Notes under the pieces: model-generated | Told to the model about the DNA's origin: nothing | Databases searched by the model: none | Seen by the model: the letters and a program-made list of their open reading frames with translations, nothing else | Source: Chloroflexota bacterium | Lineage (GTDB): Bacteria > Chloroflexota > Dehalococcoidia > Lucifugimonadales > JADFKI01 | DNA length: 10,331 nt | Direction: 5' to 3' | Assembly (NCBI GenBank): GCA_022565015.1 | Contig: JADFKI010000117.1 | Location: 1 to 10,331 of the forward strand | In this document: positions 7,201 through 10,331 of the stretch, one piece after another | Position numbering within the stretch: the stretch's first letter is position 1 | Layout: every line of letters begins with the position of its first letter | Made by a program: the position numbers and the translations under genes

Positions 7201-7524
7201 ATGAGCCAAGAAACGCAGATCGCAACAGAGGGCCTGGAAGCGGTGCACACGGGGCATCCCACTCCGGGTACCTACTTCAAGGTGGCGATGATCCTAACGA
7301 CCATAACCGCCATCGAAGTCGGTATCTTCTATCTGGAATTCCTAGGTTACGGTATCATCCCGATCCTTGCGCTCCTCTCCACCGCCAAGTTCATCCTGGT
7401 GGCGATGTACTACATGCACCTGAAATTCGATTCGATCATCTTTTCAACGCTGTTCGTGGCCGGGCTAATTTTGGCCGCCACAGTAGTCCTCGCCCTGCTG
7501 GCGCTTTTTAGCTTCTTCAACTAG
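7201..7524 (+). CDS. coxD: Cytochrome c oxidase subunit IV (prokaryotic COX4 family)
   Basis: This small accessory oxidase subunit is thought to help assembly or stability of the CuB centre and the complex. The 107 residues have a polar 22-residue N-terminus and three membrane helices (about 25-45, 51-72 and 80-104). The hallmark is TAKFILVAMYYMHLKFD (61-77), where Lys63 and the MYYMHLKFD end are typical of the family. ATG 7201 has AGGAA at 7191-7195, 5 nt upstream. It follows coxC after 61 bp and precedes ctaG by 31 bp. Because coxA also ends in a two-helix module of subunit IV type, the complex may hold two different small-subunit elements. Confidence 0.92.
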   Translation: MSQETQIATEGLEAVHTGHPTPGTYFKVAMILTTITAIEVGIFYLEFLGYGIIPILALLSTAKFILVAMYYMHLKFDSIIFSTLFVAGLILAATVVLALLALFSFFN

Positions 7525-7555
7525 TAACCGCGGACGATCGAAAGGTTATCGAGCT

Positions 7556-8431
7556 GTGAATGAACTGGCGGGGTCGCTGTGGACGCACTGGCATGCACAC
7601 CCCGATGTCCTCATCGGTCTTGCCTTGCTTCAGGGCGCGTATCTCTTTGGCGTGGGGCCACTTCGAGAGAGGTACAACCTGGCCGACAGCGTCGAGCCCC
7701 GGCAGGTAGCAACCTTCACCGCCGGCGTTATGGTAATATTCGTTGCGCTGATTTCGCCGATCCACTTCCTCAGCGACGGTTACCTGTTCAGCGTACACAT
7801 GGTGCAGCACGTGCTGATTACTTTGGTTGCTCCACCTCTTCTAATCCTTGGCACGCCCGACTGGCTGATCCGGCCGCTGTTGCGCCCGAACTGGTCCTTC
7901 CGGCTGGCCCGGATGCTCACTCACCCCATCTTTGCCGTAGCGACCTTCAACATCGTATTTTCACTCTGGCATGTGCCTGCGCTCTACGATGCGTCGGTCA
8001 CCATTCGGGGGCTGCACATCGCCGAGCACCTGATCATGATCACGACGGCCACGCTCATGTGGTGGCCTCTGACCAGCAACATGCCCGAGTTGCCGCGATT
8101 ATCGTACCCAATTCAGATGGGGTACCTGTTCATATTGTCGCTGGCCCAGATCATCGTCTTCGCCATCATTACGTTCGCCAGCCATCCGCTATACGATTTC
8201 TATGCCACCGCGCCGCGAATATTCGGAATTGGCCCCTTGCTGGACCAGCAGATTGGCGCCATCATAATGAAGATCGGCGGCGGAACGCTCTTCTTAGGCC
8301 TGTTCGTGATGGCATTCTTCCGATGGTACCGCCAGGAGGAAGGCCAGGCAAAGGCTGAAAGAGCGGAGCGCGACTATCTCGACGGATTTCACGATTTCCA
8401 GAAGCCACCCCTGGAGGACAATTACCCATGA
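7556..8431 (+). CDS. ctaG: CtaG, cytochrome c oxidase assembly factor (caa3_CtaG family)
   Basis: This polytopic membrane protein is needed for assembly of caa3 oxidase in Bacillus and is thought to act in copper delivery. It is unrelated to the Cox11-type protein also named CtaG. The 291 residues form about seven hydrophobic helices. Typical family features are SPIHFLSDGYLF (67-78), HMVQH (81-85) followed by VAPPLLILGTP, the LWHVPALYD segment with H139, H154 and H158 (GLHIAEH), and DQQIGAIIMKIGGG (230-243). The conserved membrane histidines are potential metal ligands. The C-terminus is charged and cytoplasmic. Start GTG 7556 has AAAGG at 7541-7545; the ATG at 7560 is out of frame. Its TGA overlaps the ATG of the next small gene by 4 bp. 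Confidence 0.93.
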   Translation: MNELAGSLWTHWHAHPDVLIGLALLQGAYLFGVGPLRERYNLADSVEPRQVATFTAGVMVIFVALISPIHFLSDGYLFSVHMVQHVLITLVAPPLLILGTPDWLIRPLLRPNWSFRLARMLTHPIFAVATFNIVFSLWHVPALYDASVTIRGLHIAEHLIMITTATLMWWPLTSNMPELPRLSYPIQMGYLFILSLAQIIVFAIITFASHPLYDFYATAPRIFGIGPLLDQQIGAIIMKIGGGTLFLGLFVMAFFRWYRQEEGQAKAERAERDYLDGFHDFQKPPLEDNYP

Positions 8432-8631
8432 GTCAACGCATGTTGTTTGCCATGATCTTCCCGATCCTCGCCGTGTTAACAATCGCGATTTTCGCGGGCG
8501 GCCTGGGCGTGATCTTCATGGTCATAAACTCAACTCCAATACACGAGACCGGGGTGATCATTCTCGGACTGTGTATCCTGGTGTTCGTCCCCCTCGGGGC
8601 CTATTTTATCCAGCGAGCCATCGAGAAGTAG
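8428..8631 (+). CDS. Small two-helix membrane protein of unknown function
   Basis: This 67-residue protein has two predicted membrane helices (about 6-33 and 41-62), separated by a short polar turn NSTPIHE (34-40). The ends are basic, which suggests that both termini are in the cytoplasm. There are no histidine pairs or cysteine motifs that would mark copper binding; the only Cys and the only His are C49 and H39. I recognise no family. The start ATG 8428 overlaps the ctaG stop as ATGA, with GGAGG at 8413-8417 ten bases upstream, so translation is probably coupled to ctaG. Its position between two copper-assembly genes suggests a role in oxidase assembly or as an extra small subunit, but that is inferred from context only. 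Confidence 0.8.
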   Translation: MSQRMLFAMIFPILAVLTIAIFAGGLGVIFMVINSTPIHETGVIILGLCILVFVPLGAYFIQRAIEK

Positions 8632-8731
8632 GTCCGGCGTTCCCTTTCATCAGGTGGCGGAGTGAAGCCGGCGGACCATCGTGCCACGAAAGTCGTTAAT
8701 GCGGCCCTGGATGTGAGGAGGAGGACGAAAT

Positions 8732-9931
8732 ATGGCGACCGCACCGCCGAAGCGCGCGTGGGCACGGTCCATTTTCATCATAGCGCTGCTTGCTCTTTTG
8801 TCCGCCGCCTGTTCCACGGCTCCCCTGCCCTTCAAGGGCACTAGATTGACCGCTGAATCCCCTGCGTACGCCTTTATGCTCCACGACCAGTTCGGAGAAG
8901 AGGCGGGGCTGAACGACCATCGAGGCAAGGTCGTACTTCTCACTTTCCTCTACACCAACTGTCCCGACGTTTGCCCAATCACGACGAGCCAGCTTCGCAG
9001 GGCGCGCGAGATGCTTGGAGACAGCGCCGACGATGTCGCCATCGTTGCCGTGAGCGTAGACCCTGAACGCGACTCCACCGAGGCGGCCTATCAGTTCTCC
9101 GAGCGATGGCGCATGACGGACAGCTGGTCGTATCTTGTAGGCACGGAAGACGAGCTGAGGCCCGTCTGGGAGGCCTACTATCTGGACCCGGCGATCCCCG
9201 ACAGTCGATCGGAGAGGGGCGTGGGAGAGGTTGAAGTCGGCGACAGCCATCTTGCCGGCAGCGCTAATGCTCCGATTGCAGACAGCTATCTCGTGATTCA
9301 CTCGGCGCCCATCTACCTGATCGACCAGGAGGGGCGCATTCGACGCTGGCGCAGGCAGTTCTCGACCCCGAACGGCCTCCGCGACGTCACGTTCAACTTC
9401 ACGCGGTACGAGAGCACCGCCCCGACCCGGGTGTCGCACTACGGCCCGGACCTTCCTCTCGGCTACGTGCCGACCGAAATTCCTGGGCCGACGACCCGCA
9501 CGAGAGTGGTCGGTCTGGACCCGGCAGCTTTCGGCAACTGGCTCAACGCCCGGACCGGCGATCACGACGACGTCGCCCAGATGGCCAGCGGAGTCAGGGT
9601 CGCGCTGGTGTTCACGGCGCCGGAGTGCGAGATCAGCGGCCGGATCGAGCCTTTCCTCAGAACCCTGAGAAGGAGACTGAAGGCGTTCGACTGCGCCCTG
9701 GTCGAAGTTTCGCTAGGCCGCGACGAGCCGAGCGTGGACGGCAAGGACAAGGACCGTCCGGTCTACTGGGACAGGCTCGGCTCGATCGAGCTCGCGTACG
9801 GCATCCCGGTCACGCCCTACTTTCTCGTGGCGGACGAGTCCGGCCAGCTGGTCAGGGGCTGGCTGGGCCACTCGCCCGAAATGGAGGACAGGATGCTCGA
9901 AATGCTGATCTCCGAGTTCACCAAGGGCTAG
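8732..9931 (+). CDS. SCO1/SenC-type copper chaperone fused to a thioredoxin-like domain
   Basis: SCO proteins deliver copper to, or reduce, the CuA site of subunit II outside the membrane. The 399 residues start with a signal helix ending LLSAAC (C27), a lipobox-like site with Ser rather than Leu at -3. The SCO domain spans about 40-228, with the copper motif C77-PDV-C81-P and H190 in VIHSAP. The C81-H190 spacing of 109 exceeds the usual near 87 because of an insert around 153-183. Residues about 255-399 form a second domain with thioredoxin-like features: VALVFTAPE then C299-EI-S302 (a CxxS instead of CxxC), a second Cys at 321, and the cis-Pro-like VTPYFLV (360-366). Typical SCO proteins are about 200 residues, so this is a fusion. 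ATG 8732 has AGGAGGAGG at 8716-8724. It is last in the cluster and overlaps the convergent gene's stop. Confidence 0.92.
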   Translation: MATAPPKRAWARSIFIIALLALLSAACSTAPLPFKGTRLTAESPAYAFMLHDQFGEEAGLNDHRGKVVLLTFLYTNCPDVCPITTSQLRRAREMLGDSADDVAIVAVSVDPERDSTEAAYQFSERWRMTDSWSYLVGTEDELRPVWEAYYLDPAIPDSRSERGVGEVEVGDSHLAGSANAPIADSYLVIHSAPIYLIDQEGRIRRWRRQFSTPNGLRDVTFNFTRYESTAPTRVSHYGPDLPLGYVPTEIPGPTTRTRVVGLDPAAFGNWLNARTGDHDDVAQMASGVRVALVFTAPECEISGRIEPFLRTLRRRLKAFDCALVEVSLGRDEPSVDGKDKDRPVYWDRLGSIELAYGIPVTPYFLVADESGQLVRGWLGHSPEMEDRMLEMLISEFTKG

Positions 9932-10331
9932 CCGGACAGAACCCTCTCAGCAAGGATCAAGGCGACGTAGTCGTCCACCGGGTTCGGCGGCACCTGCATG
10001 GTCGCCGGAAGCAGGCGGCGCCAGCCGCGCCTCGGATTGTGCTCCCAATACCTCTCCCTAGCCTGGATCGACGTGTCCCGCTCGCCCACGACCAGTATTC
10101 CGATGCTGGGCATCCACTCCCTGAGCTGCTCGACGATCTCCTTGGATCGCGTTCCTGAGCCCACGATGACGAGGGAGTAAGGGCAGGCCTCGGTCGCCTC
10201 CTTGATGGCCGCTCCCAGGTCGTCGGTCGGCGAGACCTTGCGCCAGAGCAGCTCGACGTCGCCGTCGGCGGTGCGCCTTGCAACCGCCAGGCCGCACTTG
10301 GCGTGGCCCGGGTCTATCGCCAGAACCGTCT
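9928..10331 (-). CDS. YqgF/RuvX-like RNase H-fold protein, 5' truncated
   Basis: The minus-strand frame is open from the right edge to TAG 9930-9928, giving 133 visible residues; only a few N-terminal ones are probably missing. It begins TVLAIDPGHAKCGLAV, the first strand and catalytic Asp (D6) of the YqgF/RuvC RNase H fold. SLVIVGSGTRSK (52-63) matches the next core strand. GERDTSIQARERYW (82-95) holds the second acidic residue (E83), and VDDYVALILAERVL (118-131) the last (D119/D120). The segment RRLLPATMQVPPNPVDD resembles a branch I recall from cyanobacteria and Chloroflexota rather than classical RuvX, which processes the 16S rRNA 5' end. Its exact role is unknown; nuclease activity on RNA or DNA is a family inference. 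It is convergent with the SCO gene. Confidence 0.82.
   Translation of the reverse strand, partial: TVLAIDPGHAKCGLAVARRTADGDVELLWRKVSPTDDLGAAIKEATEACPYSLVIVGSGTRSKEIVEQLREWMPSIGILVVGERDTSIQARERYWEHNPRRGWRRLLPATMQVPPNPVDDYVALILAERVLSG

Noticed and set aside
7579..8358. Second plus-strand frame inside ctaG (259 codons)
   Set aside because: It is a shadow frame, with an Arg/His/Ala-rich translation and no family features, while ctaG has clear motifs.
8696..9565. Minus-strand frame opposite the SCO gene (289 codons)
   Set aside because: It is an antisense shadow of a high-GC gene. The SCO domain on the plus strand is certain.

Overview
The window carries an almost complete aa3/caa3-type cytochrome c oxidase locus of an aerobic bacterium. 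It is flanked on the left by a tRNA and a truncated accessory-type gene, and on the right by a convergent, truncated YqgF/RNase H-fold gene. Gene order, the fused cytochrome c on CoxB, lipobox-like signal peptides on CoxB and the SCO protein, frequent GTG starts and the right-hand YqgF-like protein suggest a Chloroflexota bacterium (SAR202/Dehalococcoidia-like). That assignment is an inference from family resemblance, not a database result.

Left part (1-1440). A minus-strand reading frame runs open from an ATG at 476 off the left edge. It contains an LQ..YGN..VQRLV motif of the kind found at the N-terminus of proteins linked to extracellular contractile injection systems and DUF4157. A possible 44-residue ORF overlaps its start. 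Positions 604-1012 hold no convincing gene, only a possible fragment resembling an NfeD C-terminus. A minus-strand tRNA-Lys(CTT) lies at 1013-1085 with a good sigma70-like promoter at 1163-1192. The stretch 1086-1440 has no convincing gene but holds a perfect 10-bp hairpin.

Central part (1441-9931), all on the plus strand: ctaA (heme A synthase), ctaB (heme O synthase), coxB (subunit II with CuA and a fused cytochrome c), coxA (subunit I with an extra C-terminal two-helix module), coxC (subunit III), coxD (subunit IV), ctaG (Cu assembly), a 67-residue two-helix membrane protein, and a two-domain SCO/thioredoxin-like lipoprotein. ctaA/ctaB and ctaG/small ORF overlap by 4 bp, so they are probably translationally coupled. 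CtaB makes heme O from heme B and CtaA oxidises it to heme A. CtaG and SCO are expected to supply CuB and CuA. CoxABCD form the proton-pumping oxidase that takes electrons through the CoxB cytochrome c domain.

Right part (9928-10331). A minus-strand YqgF/RNase H-fold gene lacks its start because of the window edge. It meets the SCO gene tail to tail, and both stop codons lie in one CTAG palindrome.

The oxidase locus is mostly familiar. The less ordinary elements are the left-edge gene, the thioredoxin-like CxxS domain fused to SCO, the CoxA tail and the small membrane protein.
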